Origin: CALDUY01 sp046350255
GTDB taxonomy: Bacteria > Planctomycetota > Planctomycetia > Gemmatales > Gemmataceae
Reading direction: 5' to 3'
Assembly: GCA_046350255.1 (NCBI GenBank)
Contig: JAXMAV010000026.1
Span: 60,452 to 124,451 of the forward strand
DNA length: 64,000 nt
A program made the translations under genes and the position numbers. This document shows positions 46,133-59,400 of this stretch, piece after piece (position 1 is the first letter of the stretch; each line of letters starts with the position of its first letter). The notes beneath the pieces were generated by a model. The model made no database searches and had not been told where the DNA came from. It saw only the letters and a program-made list of their open reading frames with translations.

Positions 46133-46708
46133 ATGAACGGTATCCCCAATCTACTCCAGGCACTCGACCAGGGAGACCCCGGCGCCGCGGACCGCCTTCT
46201 GCCGCTGGTCTACGAGGAGCTGCGCCGCCTGGCCAAACTTCTGCTCACCCGGGAGGCTCCGGGCCAGACCCTGCAACCCACCGCGCTGGTCCACGAAGCC
46301 TACCTGCGGCTGATCAGCCCCGAGGGACGCAACCAGTGGGATAACACTGGCCATTTCTTCGCCGCCGCCGCCGAGGCCATGCGTCGCATCCTCATCGATC
46401 GGGCCCGCAGCAAGCAGGCGCTGCGCCACGGAGGCGGTCGGCGCCGCATCCCCCTGGATGCCTGTCATCGCTTCGAGGAGTTCAAGGACGACGTGCTGGT
46501 CATCGACGATGCCCTCACGCGTTTCGCCGCCGAGGAGCCCGAGAAGGCCCAGCTGGTCAAGCTGCGCTTCTTCGCCGGACTGACCACACCCGAGGCCGCC
46601 GCCGCCCTGGGCATCTCGCTGGCCACCGCCGAACGCTGGTGGGCCTACGCCCGCGCCTGGCTCTTCAGCGAACTGCAGGGAGACGACGAATTCTCCGCCT
46701 CCGATTGA
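46133..46708 (+). CDS. ECF-like RNA polymerase sigma factor (PF07638/TIGR02999 type)
   Basis: A 191-residue sigma factor. Region 2 covers LLPLVYEELRRLAKLLLTRE, TLQPTALVHEAYLRLISPEG and HFFAAAAEAMRRILIDRARS, exactly the form of the planctomycete ECF_sub group. Region 4 has the helix-turn-helix TTPEAAAALGISLATAERWW. I chose the ATG at 46133; the frame opens 93 bases earlier without support. The gene precedes a Ser/Thr kinase by 83 bases, a pairing common in planctomycetes where the kinase may control the sigma factor. No anti-sigma gene is seen. Confidence 0.92.
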   Translation: MNGIPNLLQALDQGDPGAADRLLPLVYEELRRLAKLLLTREAPGQTLQPTALVHEAYLRLISPEGRNQWDNTGHFFAAAAEAMRRILIDRARSKQALRHGGGRRRIPLDACHRFEEFKDDVLVIDDALTRFAAEEPEKAQLVKLRFFAGLTTPEAAAALGISLATAERWWAYARAWLFSELQGDDEFSASD

Positions 46709-46791
46709 GGGGAAGAACCTTCCATTCTCGCATTATCCTGAAGACGGGACGTCGCGCACTCCCCGACAGGCTCGCCAGCTGGATCCACAAC

Positions 46792-49700
46792 ATGCCCCAC
46801 ACCCTGCGGACCGAGGAACTCTTCTCTGCCGCTCTGCGCATCGACGATCCGCACGAACGCCAGCAGTTCCTCGAACACTCCTGCGCCGACGACCCGCTCT
46901 TGCTCCGCCGCGTGACTCGACTGCTGAAGGCGCATGGTCGCGCCGGCGATTTCTTGCAGCAGTCTCCCCTGGCCGAACTGCTCGGTCCGGCTGATCCGGA
47001 CACGCCGCAGCCGGGCCAGACGCCTGGCCCCCAGGCTGACGGCGCCGTGCCGGACAATCTTCCCGAGCGTTACGTGGTGGCCGGCGAGATCGCCCGGGGC
47101 GGCATGGGCGCCATCCTCCGCGGGCACGACCGCCATCTCGACCGCGAGGTGGCCATCAAGGTGCTCCTCGCCGCGCCGCAACTTCACGACGGACTGACCC
47201 AGCGCTTCCTCAACGAGGCCCGCATCGCCGGGCAGCTCCAGCATCCCGGCATCGTCCCCATCTACGAGATGGACGACAGCCAGCCGACCCGCCCGTTCTT
47301 CACCATGAAGCTGGTCCGCGGCAAGACGCTCGCCCAGCTTCTCAAGGAGCGTATCCCCGGCGACCTGCCGCGTCTGCTCGCCGTCTTCGAGCAGGTCTGC
47401 CAGGCGGTGGCCTACGCCCACAGTCAGGGAGTGATCCACCGCGATCTGAAACCCGCCAACATCATGGTCGGCTCGTTCGGCGAGGTGCAGGTCATGGACT
47501 GGGGCCTGGCCCGCCGCACCGGCACCCCGGAGAGCCCGTCCTCTGTCGGTACCGCTCCGGACGACGCCCTGCCCCACGATCAGACCCAGGCCGGCATCAT
47601 CCTGGGCACGCCTGGCTACATGGCGCCCGAGCAGGCGCGCGGCGAGTCTGACCGGGTCGGTCCGCGCACCGATGTGTTCGGCCTGGGCGCCATGCTGTGC
47701 GAGATCCTCACAGGTGCGCCGGTCTTCGTTGGTTCCTCGACCGAGGCGCTGCGCCTGTCCCGGTCCGACAACCTGGCCGAGGCCCTCGATCGACTCCATC
47801 GATCCGGCGCCGACCCCGAACTGCTCCAGTTGGCCCGCGTCTGCCTGGCCCCCGATCCCGACGCCCGACCCGCTGAGGCCGGCGTGGTCGCCGAGGCTAT
47901 CCTGGCCCATCGCCGTTCCGTGGCCGAGCGACTGCGCCAGGCCGAAACTCAGCGCGCCGAGGCCCAGCTGCAAAGCCGCGAGGAACGCAAACGACGCCGG
48001 CAAATGCTGGTCCTGGGCTCCGCCTTGCTGTTGCTTCTGGCGCTGGGAGCGGTCGCCGGGGTGACGCTCGTGCAGGTTCGTTCCGAACACCAGGCCGAGC
48101 AGGCACGCATCCGCGCCGACCGTCACGAGGTGGTCGCCGCTGGACTGGCCCGCGCCGAGGAACTGCGACGCCAGGAACGCTGGGCCGAGGCTCGCGCCGT
48201 CCTCGATCAGGCCGCCCAGGTGGCCGAGGAGGGGGACGACCTCCACGACCGCCTCCACCTCCTGCGCGACGAGATGGTCCTGGTCGGCCGCATCGACGAT
48301 ACCCTCCTCGATGCCATCCGCTGGCGCCAGACCGGTTTCGATTTGCAGCCCGTCGTTCAGGAAATCGCCCGGAGCCTGCGCGAGAGTGGTCTGGGTGGGG
48401 TCGACGATCCTCCCGAGGAGGTCGCCGAACGGATTCGCCGCTCTGATGTCGGACCGGTCCTCATCGCCGCCCTCGAATACTGGGTCATCTGGTCGAACCG
48501 GAGTGCCGATTCGGAGTGGCTGCTGGCCACCATCCGCCTCGCCGACCCGCACAAGGTGCGCAACCACTTCCGTCACCTGGCCGTCCTCAACAGCCGCGAG
48601 GAACTCGATCGCCTCGTGGCGCGGCACGGCGTCACCGACCTCACCGCCGCCCTGACCTACATGGTCGGCAATGCGCTGAATCACGTGGGTGGCGATGGGC
48701 TGGCTGTACTGCGCCAGGGCATCCGTCTCCACCCCAGTGACTTCTGGCTCCATTTCCATCTTGGCCAGATGCTGATCACGCACGAGCGAGCCGAGGAGGC
48801 GGTCGGTTATCTCCGGGCGGCGGCCTCGCTTCGTCCAGGCAACTCTCCGGTGTTGACCAACCTGGGGATCGCCCTCGCTTCGCGCCAGCACTACGACGAG
48901 GCCAACGCCTGCTTTCAGCGGGCCATCCAGATCGACCCGGGCAACTTCGTTGCCTTGCAAAACCTGTCGACCTCCCTGGGGAAGCAGGGCAAGCTCGACG
49001 AGTCGCTCCGGACCCTGAAGCAGGCTCACGCTCTCAGCCCCAGCAGTGAGAAGATCCTCAGCAACATGATCCTCCTGCACATGCAGCGCGGCGAGCCGGA
49101 CCGTGCTCTCGTCTGCTGTCACATGCTCGCCTCGGTGAATCCGCGAGACCCCGACGCTCTGAACAGCCTGGGTGCCCTGCTCTTTAACCAGGGTCGTCGC
49201 GCCGATGAGGCCGCTCAGCAGTTCGAGCGCGCCCTGGCCGTCCGCCCCAACCATGCCCAGGTGTGGGCCAATCTGGGCATCGTTCGCCGCTATCAGAACC
49301 GTCTCGACGATGCGATACACTGCTTTCGCACTTCCCTGTCCCATCAGCCCAACTCAGGCTTCACCCACGATCTACTCGCCCAGGTGCTTTTGCAACGTGG
49401 TCTACCCGACCAGGCGCTGGTTCATTTTCGTCAGGCTCTCAGCCAGGGCCATCGTACCCCGGCCACGCACACCGAACTGGGCTTACTCCTGATGCAGCGC
49501 GACCAGCGCGCTGCTGCCCTCGAACAGTTTCGCGCCGCTCTGGCCATGAATGCTCGCTTCGGCCCCGCGTTTTTTGGCCTGGGTGTGCTGCTGACCTCGC
49601 GTGGCGAGCTAAACGAGGCCGAGACAGCCCTCCGTAGGGCCGTGGAGAATCTTCCTCCTCAGGATCCACGCCGGGGCCGCTCTGCCGAAATGCTCGCCTT

Positions 49701-50205
49701 CTGTCAGTGGGCCCGGGATCACCAGCGCGACCTACCGGCCGTTCTGGCCCACGAACGGCCTCTCACGGCTGAGGATGCCCTGCGCTTCGCGCGACTGTGT
49801 CAGTTTCGAGGCGACTTCACCTCGGCGGCTGCGCTGTATCTCCAGGCCGGCCACCTTCAGCCCCAGCTGGTGGAGTCCGGAGATTCCGGTTATCGCCTCG
49901 AACGCCTGCTCGCCGCCATCCGCGCCAGTCAGACCCCCGGTCTGACCCGAAACGCCGAGCAAGCCCGTGCCCGCTGGCGGCGCCAGGCTCTCTCCTGGCT
50001 GGTTTCTGATCTGCACCTGGTGCGCCGTCTCCGCCAGCAGGGCCGCGAGGCCCAGGCCGGCGCGGTGCTGCGCCGGTACTGGGAATCTGCCGACCTCGAA
50101 CCGACCCGCCAGCCTGGCTGGATCGAGTCCTTGCCAGTTGAAGAACAGGACACCTGGAAAGAACTCTGGCGCGCCTGGCATCAGGCTCGCCAGCTGGCCG
50201 TTTGA
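46792..50205 (+). CDS. Ser/Thr protein kinase with membrane segment and TPR domain
   Basis: An 1137-residue kinase. The N-terminal 80 residues form a short helical part (LRTEELFSAALRIDDPHERQ). The kinase domain has the P-loop GEIARGGMGAILRGHD, K123 in VAIKVL, catalytic D218 in HRDLKPANIM, and D236 in a DWG instead of DFG motif, then APEQARGE. A coiled stretch and a membrane segment (about 405-430) follow. From about 620 to 960 lie TPR repeats (VLTNLGIALASRQHYDEANA; QVWANLGIVRRYQNRLDDAI). The tail would lie outside the inner membrane and sense or bind proteins. It is next to the ECF sigma gene. Confidence 0.92.
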   Translation: MPHTLRTEELFSAALRIDDPHERQQFLEHSCADDPLLLRRVTRLLKAHGRAGDFLQQSPLAELLGPADPDTPQPGQTPGPQADGAVPDNLPERYVVAGEIARGGMGAILRGHDRHLDREVAIKVLLAAPQLHDGLTQRFLNEARIAGQLQHPGIVPIYEMDDSQPTRPFFTMKLVRGKTLAQLLKERIPGDLPRLLAVFEQVCQAVAYAHSQGVIHRDLKPANIMVGSFGEVQVMDWGLARRTGTPESPSSVGTAPDDALPHDQTQAGIILGTPGYMAPEQARGESDRVGPRTDVFGLGAMLCEILTGAPVFVGSSTEALRLSRSDNLAEALDRLHRSGADPELLQLARVCLAPDPDARPAEAGVVAEAILAHRRSVAERLRQAETQRAEAQLQSREERKRRRQMLVLGSALLLLLALGAVAGVTLVQVRSEHQAEQARIRADRHEVVAAGLARAEELRRQERWAEARAVLDQAAQVAEEGDDLHDRLHLLRDEMVLVGRIDDTLLDAIRWRQTGFDLQPVVQEIARSLRESGLGGVDDPPEEVAERIRRSDVGPVLIAALEYWVIWSNRSADSEWLLATIRLADPHKVRNHFRHLAVLNSREELDRLVARHGVTDLTAALTYMVGNALNHVGGDGLAVLRQGIRLHPSDFWLHFHLGQMLITHERAEEAVGYLRAAASLRPGNSPVLTNLGIALASRQHYDEANACFQRAIQIDPGNFVALQNLSTSLGKQGKLDESLRTLKQAHALSPSSEKILSNMILLHMQRGEPDRALVCCHMLASVNPRDPDALNSLGALLFNQGRRADEAAQQFERALAVRPNHAQVWANLGIVRRYQNRLDDAIHCFRTSLSHQPNSGFTHDLLAQVLLQRGLPDQALVHFRQALSQGHRTPATHTELGLLLMQRDQRAAALEQFRAALAMNARFGPAFFGLGVLLTSRGELNEAETALRRAVENLPPQDPRRGRSAEMLAFCQWARDHQRDLPAVLAHERPLTAEDALRFARLCQFRGDFTSAAALYLQAGHLQPQLVESGDSGYRLERLLAAIRASQTPGLTRNAEQARARWRRQALSWLVSDLHLVRRLRQQGREAQAGAVLRRYWESADLEPTRQPGWIESLPVEEQDTWKELWRAWHQARQLAV

Positions 50206-50447
50206 CCTCCCCGCCGGGTGCTCTCCCCCGTCCCTTCCTTTTTTTCCGTCCCGGTGAGGGGAGAAGGGTGCGGAATACGCATTGTGGGTAAGGACTGGAT
50301 TGGGTTATTCTTTATCCAGTTTACCGCCTTTACCGGAACAGCTTAGCGCAACTCCTCAGCGGTGAGGGGTTCGATCGGATTGGTCTGAGGTGTGGCCCAC
50401 CCACCCGGAGCAATTGCGCTTCGATTTAATCAGAGCAGGTGATTTTC

Positions 50448-53400
50448 ATGCGTCCGTTCTCCAGCCTGGCTCGTCTGGTTCGATCGAAGTTATGGCGGCG
50501 AACCCGCCCGGGTCTGGATGAGCACTTCGACCGTCCCCTGGTCTCGGCCCGGGCACCGCTGACGCAGCCCATGCGGCTAGAGTCGCTGGAAGACCGCCTC
50601 CTGCTCTCCGGTACGCCGGCCAACGCGGGCCAGGTCTTCGAGTTTTCCAACCTCGGTAGCAGCGCCGCGCAAAAACTCTACCTGCGCCAGACGCCCGATC
50701 TCACCCTCATCCAGGGGCAGCGCGATAGTACGACCGGCACCTGGACCACCCTGGTCAATCTCAGCACTTTGCCCACCGGGGCCACCGCGGTCATTGACAC
50801 CGCCACTGTCGCCAGCGCTTTTTCCCTCACGGATAATGATGTCCCGGGCAAGTTCATCGTCTTCAGCAGCATCAACACTCTGGGACGTAGCCTGACCATC
50901 AGCTCTCGGGGCGGTATCGAGGTCGGCGAAAACCTCTCCATCAGCACCAACTCTGCGACCACGTTCACCATCGACAGCGGGTTAATTCCCACGGGACCCG
51001 CTGGTAACCTCACCCTCGAGGCCATTAACCCCCCCGGCGCGCTCTTCTCCGACTCCACCCCCATCATCGATCTGAAGAAGGGCGCCTCTCTGGTTGCCTC
51101 CGGTGGCACCACCCAGGGCGACATCACCCTGCGCGTCGAGACGCGCCAGATTTCGCTCAACGTGCCGTTGCTCACCAACTTCGGCATCGATAACCAGACC
51201 TCGACCATCACCGTGGGCGAGGATGTCACGATCCGGGGTAAGGATGTCACCCTTCGAGCTTACTCCGGCGACGAGAACCCCCTCGACGCCGTGAACAAGG
51301 CTCTCAACAACCACCCCCAGATGGGTGGCCTGCTCAAGAGTCTGCTCAACGTTGCCACCGACTACCTCTCGCTACCCATTTCCATTCAGGTCAAGAACCC
51401 TGCCGCCGAGGTCAGCCTCGGCAACAACAGCAAAATCATCAGTCAGGGCACGACCCGGGTCACCAGCGAGGCCATCGGCGACGCGACCGGCCAGGCCATC
51501 TACGGCTTCGACACGTTCCAGCCGATCGGGGCTGCCTTCGCCTTCAACTGGTCCGCCCCGAGTTCCCGCACGATCGTTAATACCGGCGCGTCTATCCAGG
51601 CCGGAGGCGAGGTCGAACTCTCTGCCTCGACCACCAGCATCGCCGCTGGCACTGCCCGGGTGACCCAGAACCTGGGAGCCGGTTATCTCGAAAAGATCTC
51701 TGGCATCATCGCACCTTTCTCCGTGCGCAAGGGGAAGGATGTGGCCAAGCAGCCGATCTACAACTCCAATACGGATCGGATCCAGGTCTCGGCCGTGGTG
51801 GCGGTCAGCAAGCCATCCGCGACCGTCACCGTCAGCCAGGGAGCGGAGATCGAGGCGACCCACCAGGTCACTGTCCACGCGCTGGGCAAATCGACGAACC
51901 GCCAGATTGTCGAGACTGCCTCGTACTTCGATGGCCGCGCCGGTATCACGCTGGGCTTCGGTGTCACCCAGGCGGAGGTGAAGGCTACCGTCGATGGCAA
52001 GATCACCGTCACCAACCCTTCTGCCAGCACGCCAGCCCAGACGTTCAACCCGTTCCTGGCGGTGAACTTCACGACCAGTGCTCTGTCCTTCACCAGCGAC
52101 CACGCCTGGCAGACCGGCGATTCGCTCATCTACAGCACCAGCGGCGAGGCCATCCCTGGTCTGGTCAAGGATGAGATGTACTACGTCATCCGCGTCGATG
52201 CCCGCACCATCAAGCTGGCCTCTTCGAAGGAACGCGCCCTGGCTGGCCAGGCCATCACGTTTGGCACCTATCCGACTCTCCAGAAGGGTACGTTGTCGCT
52301 CCCGCTGACCCGCGTCAACGAGACGGCCAACGCGGTGGAGTTCGAGTTTGCCACGGGGCTAATTGCGGGCGACCAGGTCACCTATCGCGCAGTGGCCGGC
52401 GCCGCCATTGCTGGCCTGGTTGATGGCCGGAACTACCTTCTGGTGGCCGTGAACAATCCGGCCAACCCCAACACCTTCCAGCTGCGCGATACCACCACGA
52501 ACCAGATCGTCCTGCTCCGCGCCTCGCCGAAGTTCACCTGGAACGGCAAGGACGTCTACTTCAACCTCGGCAGGACGGTCAACACCATCGACCTGCGCCA
52601 GCGCGCCTTCACGCCCGTGGTGACCGGCAACACCATCGACCTCGGTTTTGCTCATGGCTTCGTCACCGGCACCAAGCTTGCCTACTTCAATGCTGGTGCG
52701 ACCGACACGAACATCGGCGGTCTGACCGAGGGAACGACCTACTACGCCGTCGTCGATCCGGCCAACCCCACCAAATTGCAACTGGCGTTTGATGCGGCCG
52801 GCACCCAGCTGATTCCGCTGACCTCGGCTGGTAGTGGTGCTGGCCACTCCCTGTACGCGGCGGTGGCCAGTGGCGATGCCCTGACCTACTCCGGCGCGCT
52901 GGGATTGAAGATCAACGGCCTGACCGACGGCACCACCTACTACGCCATCGTCAACCCCTACGATCCGGGCATCATTCGCCTGACCACCTCGCAGGCCGAC
53001 GCCCTGGCCGCGGCTGCCGCCGGGCAGGCCACCTTCGACGAGGCCCAGAAGGTCATCTACGACACGCTCTATCAGGTCGCCTACGACGACTGGCTCTATG
53101 ACCATCCTGGCGACACCACTCGCGCCGACCAGGAAGGCGATAAGGCCGGCGATGACGCCGTTGTTGCCGTCATGGCCGAGCGGCCCGAACTGCCCCGGCT
53201 CTGGTTCGCGGCCGGCCTCGCCTCGGCCCGGCGGGCGAATGACAGCGTCATCGCGCTGAACTTCACCACCCAGACCGACGTGCTGTCGGGCACGGCCCAC
53301 ACGCTTACCCCCACGGTCCGTGGCATCTCCATCCTGGCCCGGCTGGTGACCTTCGACAACGGAGCCACCCGTTCCGGTACCGGTGGCGAACCCACCCTCC

Positions 53401-56400
53401 GCGATCTGCTCACCAATAGTGAGACGATCGTGGCCATGCCCAACATCCTCAAGAACCTCTCTTCCGCGGGCAACGTCACCAAGGCCATCGACGACAACCT
53501 CACCGACGCTGAACGTCCCAGCGTTTCGGTGGCCGGGTCGTTCCTCGTGCATGCCGTCCAGAACGTCGTCCGCGTGAACATCGGTGCCACCGCTGTCCTG
53601 CAAACGCGCGGCGACCTGGCCATCCGGGCCGAACTCATCCAGAAGACCAATCGCAGCGTCGAGGCCACGGTCTCCAAGCCCGACGACGAGGAAAGCACCA
53701 GGGCCGCGGCTCTGGCCGTGGGCTTCGGTCTCTACAGCAACGAGGCCTCGGTCACCATCGCCGATGGTGCCCAGCTCGACGCCTCGCGTGCCACCACCAT
53801 CACCTCGGATGTCCGCTATCCGTTCCTCTTCCCAACCACCGCCGAGGATGCCGAGAGCGTCTTCTCCACCGATCTGGTCAAGAGCGCGGGCAACCTCGTC
53901 AACGGCAAGCTGGGGCTCGATCGCTTCCTGTTCAACGCCTGGACCCGGACCTCCGTCGAGGCACCCTCGTCCGAGACCAGCATCGCAGGCTCGCTCACCG
54001 CACCCATCCTGGTCAACCGCTCGCTGGTCACCATCGGCGATGTGAAGATCAACCAGAAGAGCGATTATCGTTCGAACAACCAGAGTCTTCTGGTCCATGC
54101 CGCCACCAACGTGGTCCTGGTGGACATGACCGGAAACTTCGTGCTCGACCTGTCGCCCGAGGGGCTGCGCCGCCTGGCCCAGGAGGGGCGTTCGCCCGTC
54201 AACTTCGGTGTCACGGGCGACAATGGCGTGGGCGCGTCGTTCTACGTGGCTGTCGGCACCAACACCACCAGCGCCACACTCGGCGGCGGATCGCAGGTCT
54301 TTGTCTCCGACGTGGACAACGGCATGCGCGTGCTGGCCGACACCACCGTGATCAATGTGTCGCTGGCCGCCACCACGGGCAAGGCCGAGAGTAGCGGCTT
54401 TGCCGGCACCTTCGCTGCCTCCATCTTCATCAACCGCACCACCGCCCAGATCGAGGGTGGTGCCGTTATCCAGTCCACCTTCCTCGATGTCGAGGCACAC
54501 GATAGCACCGTGCAGGTCAATCTGGCTGGCGCCTTCCAGCTCAGCTCGGGCAAGGGGTTCGGCTTCACTGTCACCACCAACGTCCTCGACCGCGAGACGC
54601 TGGCCATCCTCGGGGCCAACCCCAAGAAGAACGAGACCGCCGCTGCCTCGTCGATCACACTCAGCCGCGATCTGAATATCAGCGCGCGCAACACCGGGGC
54701 GATGGTCGCCATCAGCGTCGCTGCCTCGATCATCGCCCCCGAGCCGGTCACGCAGTCCAACGTCGGCTCCACGGGAACCAGCGCCGCTCAGAACGCGGGC
54801 AACGTCGCTAACAGCGCAGCCAAGCAGGGCGGCTCAAGCGTCGTGACCAATGCCACCAGCCAGGTCGGCAACCAGTACGGCATCGGCGTCTCTGCCGACG
54901 TCGCCCTGAACCTCATCACCAACGACACCGCCTACGCGATCATCAACGAGGTCGAGGCGGATATCTCCAGCGATCCCACTCGTCGCAATATCCGCGCCGA
55001 GGACGTGTCGGTGACTGCCACCAACCGCACGGGTATCGGAGCCATCGCTGGCGCCGTGGCCATGAGCGTCTCTGCTGACGCGGGTGGCACCTCCGCTGGC
55101 GCCGGTTCGCTCGCCGTGAACACCATCGTCGGCGACACCCAGGCCTCGGTGACTGGCGTGCGGATGGACGCGAAGACCCTGAACGTCGAGGCCACCCGGT
55201 TGGGCGTCATCGCCAGCCTCACCGCCGCCCTCGCCGCCACCACCAGCGCGGCCGGCAACGGTGTGGGTGGCTCCGTTTCCATCAACGTCATCACCGACAA
55301 CCTCAAGGCCTACCTCACCAACTCGCACATCGTCCTGGCCGGCGACCTCACGGTCCGCTCGCGCAACGAGAACCTCATCGTGTCGGTGGCCGGTGGCGTC
55401 GGCTATGGAGGTAAGGCTGGTGTCGGCTTCGCCATCGCCGTCAACGTTATCGCTGGCAACAACCGTGCTTACTTCGACCACTGCGTGATCGACCAGAGCG
55501 CCGGCACCCTGACCCTCACCGCCACCACCGACAACCCCGGGCCCGATAGCAACACCGACAGCGATGTCCGCATCGTCGCCCTGACCGGGACCGTCGGCGC
55601 TGGCTCCAATGGCAGCGGCGGCGCGGGCATGGTGTCGGTCAACGTCATCGACGACACCACCGAGGCCTACCTCCGCGACACCACCTACACCTGCACCAGC
55701 GCCGAGGCGCTGACCCAGGGAATGCTCGTCAAGGCCACCGACAGCTCGTGGATCGTCACGCTCGGGTTCGCCGTTGGAGTCTCCGCCAGCGGCAACGGCG
55801 TCGGTGCCGCTCTCAGCGTCAATGTCATCGATAACGACACCCGCGCCTACCTCGAGAACAGCGCGGTCAACTATCCGGGCGATGTCTCCATCCTGGCTGT
55901 CAACAGCGCCACCATCGGTGCGGCCACTGTCGGTGTGGCTGGTTCGTCGGGCGGCAATTCGGTCGCTGGCTCCTTCTCGACGAACGTGGTGACGAACACC
56001 ACCGAGGCCTACATCTCCAGCACCGGCGGCACACGCAAAACCGTTACTGCTGGCGGTGATATCGAGCTGAAGGCGACCGACAGTTCGCTCATCGTCGGCA
56101 TCGCCGGCGGGGTGGGCATCTCGGTCAGCGGCGGTGGCGCGGTCGGCGGAGCCATCAACATCAACGTGGTCGATAACACCACCCGGGCCTATGTCGATGG
56201 CGCCGAGGTCCTGGCCAACTCGCCTGGCTCCACGCTCACCATCCAGGCCAGCGAGTCGGCCCAGATCATCGGCGTCACCGTGGGCGTCGCCGGGGCAGCC
56301 CAGGGCGCTGCGGTGTCCGGGTCTGTCGCCCTGAACATCGTGTCGAACGAAACCTACGCCGGACTCAAGGACAACGCCCGGGCCGTGGCGGGCGGCGACA

Positions 56401-59400
56401 TCCAGGTGGTCGCCTCGGATAGTGCTCGCCTCGTAGTCATCACCGGTGCCATTGCAGCTTCGTTTGGAAGCGCGGCCGTCGGCGTCTCCATTTCGGTGAA
56501 CACCGTCACCAACAAGACCCACGCCCTCATCGATGGCTCGTCGGTCCAGTCGCTCAACGGCGCCGTCAAACTGACGGCCGGCTGGGACGCCCCCAGCGTG
56601 GCACTTCCCACCGCCATCACGGTAGCACCCGGCAACGACGACACCACGGCCACCACCATCGACCTGCCGACACCGCGCGAGGAGCTGCAGCAGAATCAGG
56701 TGGTGGCAGTGAGTGTGTCGGGCGCCCTTGGCAACAACAACGCCGTGGGCGGCGCTCTGCCAGTCAACGTGATCTCCAACGAGTTTGTAGGTCGGATCAA
56801 GGATTCGACCGTGACCGCCGCCGGCGATGTCGAGATCCAGGTGGTCGACAAGGCGAGCATCGGCAACGGGGCCCTGGGTGCTGCCGTCGGACAGAACGCC
56901 GGTGGCGCCACCGTGGGGTCGAGCACCATCGCCAATACCCTCCGCGCGGTCATCGAGAACTCCACCGTCACCGCCGGTCAGATGGTCATTGCCCGCGCCA
57001 CCGAGGAAGCGAAGATCATCACCGTCTCGCTCGGCCTGGCCGGTGCCGCCAACTTCGCTCTGGGTGGCTCCATCGGAGTCAACGTCATCACCAACCAGGT
57101 GGACGCCCACATCTCGGCCAACTCGGTCGTTCAGGCCACACTGGTGAACGTCTCCGCTACCGACACCTCGACCATCTACATGGGCCTGGGTGGCATCGCG
57201 GTCTCGGGCAACACGGCCGCGGGGGCCGCGGTCGGAAGCAACTCGGTCGCCAACACTGTCACCGCCTACATCGATCGCTCCAGCGTCATCGCCACCACCG
57301 ATGATGTCCGCGTCCTGGCCAGGTCGAATCCCACCATCGGCGGCGGAGCCATCGGCGGCGCCATCAGCGGCTTCAACGCCAGCGTGGCCGGCTCGATCCT
57401 GATCTCCACCATCACCAACCGCACTCAGGCCTACATCGCTGACGATGGCACCCACTTCGTCCTCACCAACGGCAACGTCATCGTCTCGGCGCTGCAGGAT
57501 CTCAACCTGAATGTCGGAACGGGTGGCTTCTCCGCCTCGGGCGGAGCAGCGGCCGTGGGCCTGGCTAACTCCACACTCGTCACCACCAACCTCGTCGAGG
57601 CCTACATCGGCGACTTTGCCACCGTGGATGCCAGGGCAAACGCCAACCCCTACCCAGCCTACACCGGCAAGAAGAACCCCCAGGGTACTCTGCTCACCGA
57701 GGACGTCTACGGCGTTTCGGTCACCTCCAACTCGTTCCAGAACATCCTCAGTCTGGCCGTGGCCGGTTCAGGTAGCGCCGGCGCGGGGGCGGCTGGTTCC
57801 GCCACCGTCGAGGTACTCAACGAGACAAGCAAGGCCTACATCGGTCGCGGTGCCCGCATCAATCTCGCCACCCAGAACATCAACAGCCGCCAGGGCATCA
57901 ACCTTCTCGCCACCAACCAGACGCGCACCATCACCGGAGCGGGCGGTGTGGCCGGCGGCGGCACTGCTGGCTTTGGCGCGGGCGTCGATGTCGGTGTCCT
58001 CACCAAGACCACCCAGGCCTACATCGCCGATGCCACCGTCTCGTCGCGGTCGTTCGCTGCCTCCAGCGTGGACCTGACCACCAACACCATCGACTTCAAG
58101 CAGAACCACGGCTGGACCACGGGGCAGGCCGTGGTGTACAGCAACGGTAGTGGTACCTCGATCAGCCCGCTCGGCAGTGGCGATACCGTCTACTACGCCA
58201 TCGTCACCAGTCCGACCACCATCAAGCTGGCTTCCTCCCGCGCGAACGCGTTACTGGGTGCGGAGATCGACCTGACCACCGCGGGCACCAGCATCTCCCA
58301 GAGCGTCCAGGCGGTCACCGACCAGGTCGGCCAGATCTTTGGCTCCTCGGCCGTCACCCTGGCCTCGGATATCAACGCCATCGATCTGGGGCTGCCGCAC
58401 GGTTACACCACCGGACAGGCCGTCGTCTACAACGCCAACGAGGGCGTCGGTATCACGGGGCTGGAATCCGGCCGGGTCTACTACGTCATCGTCGATAGCA
58501 ACCAGCCCACCAAGGTGCGTCTGGCCAGCACGTCCGCGAACGCCTTCGCTGGTGTGCCCGTACTTCTGACCGCCCAGGGTACTGCTCCGCTGCAGACGCT
58601 CACCCGGGTGGACCTGGGTACCTCGCAAACCCTGACCGGCGCCACGGTGCGCCTCGCCTCCGACGCCAACACCATCACCACGAGCACCCCCCACGGCCTG
58701 ACCACCGGGCAAGCCGTCCTCTACCGTACCTCCGATTCCGGCGCGCTTGGCGGCCTGCTTGATCGGCAGATCTACTACGCCATCGTCCTGTCGCCGACGA
58801 AGCTGCGCCTGGCGCTCACCGCCGCCGATGCCTCTACTGGCACCGCCATCGCACTCGGCAAATCCAGTGGTGCGGCCCAGAGCTTCGCGCCGCTGGTCTT
58901 CAGCAACCGCGTTTTCAACGGCGCCAACGTCCTGGGGCAGACCATCGATCTCGGGTACTCCCACGGCTTCCGCACCGGCGATCTGCTCGCCTACGATGCC
59001 GACACCGGTACCCCAATCGGCGGGTTGCAGTCGGGCCGCGCCTACTTCGCCATCGTCGATCCTGCCCAGCCCACCAAGCTCCGCCTCGCGGATACCCTCC
59101 AGGCCGCTCGCGCTGGGCAGGCGCGCACGCTCACGCCGGGTACCGGCCTCAACCACAACCTGCAGCTGGCCGTTACGGGCACGCGCACGTTCAATGCCGT
59201 CACCCAGGTGGACATCACCCAGGACACCATCGACCTCGGCTACGCCCACGGCTACGTCGCCGGCCAGGCCGTGGTCTACCAGCGGGGTGGCTTCGCCACC
59301 ATCGGCAACCTTGTCGAGGGGCAGGTGTACTATGTCATCCCTGTCGCCAACGAGCCCACCAAGATTCGTCTCGCTAACACGCTTGCGGATGCCATCACCA

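Noticed and set aside
46645..49344. 899-codon minus-strand frame across the kinase gene
   Set aside because: Antisense shadow of a clear kinase-TPR protein; composition is low-complexity Asp/Gly/Val-rich and no motif is seen.
50206..50447. Promoter for the giant gene (TTGTGG near 50282, TATTCT near 50306)
   Set aside because: Boxes are weak and 18 bases apart, over 130 bases from the ATG; I could not separate this from chance in the 242-base gap, which otherwise holds no gene.
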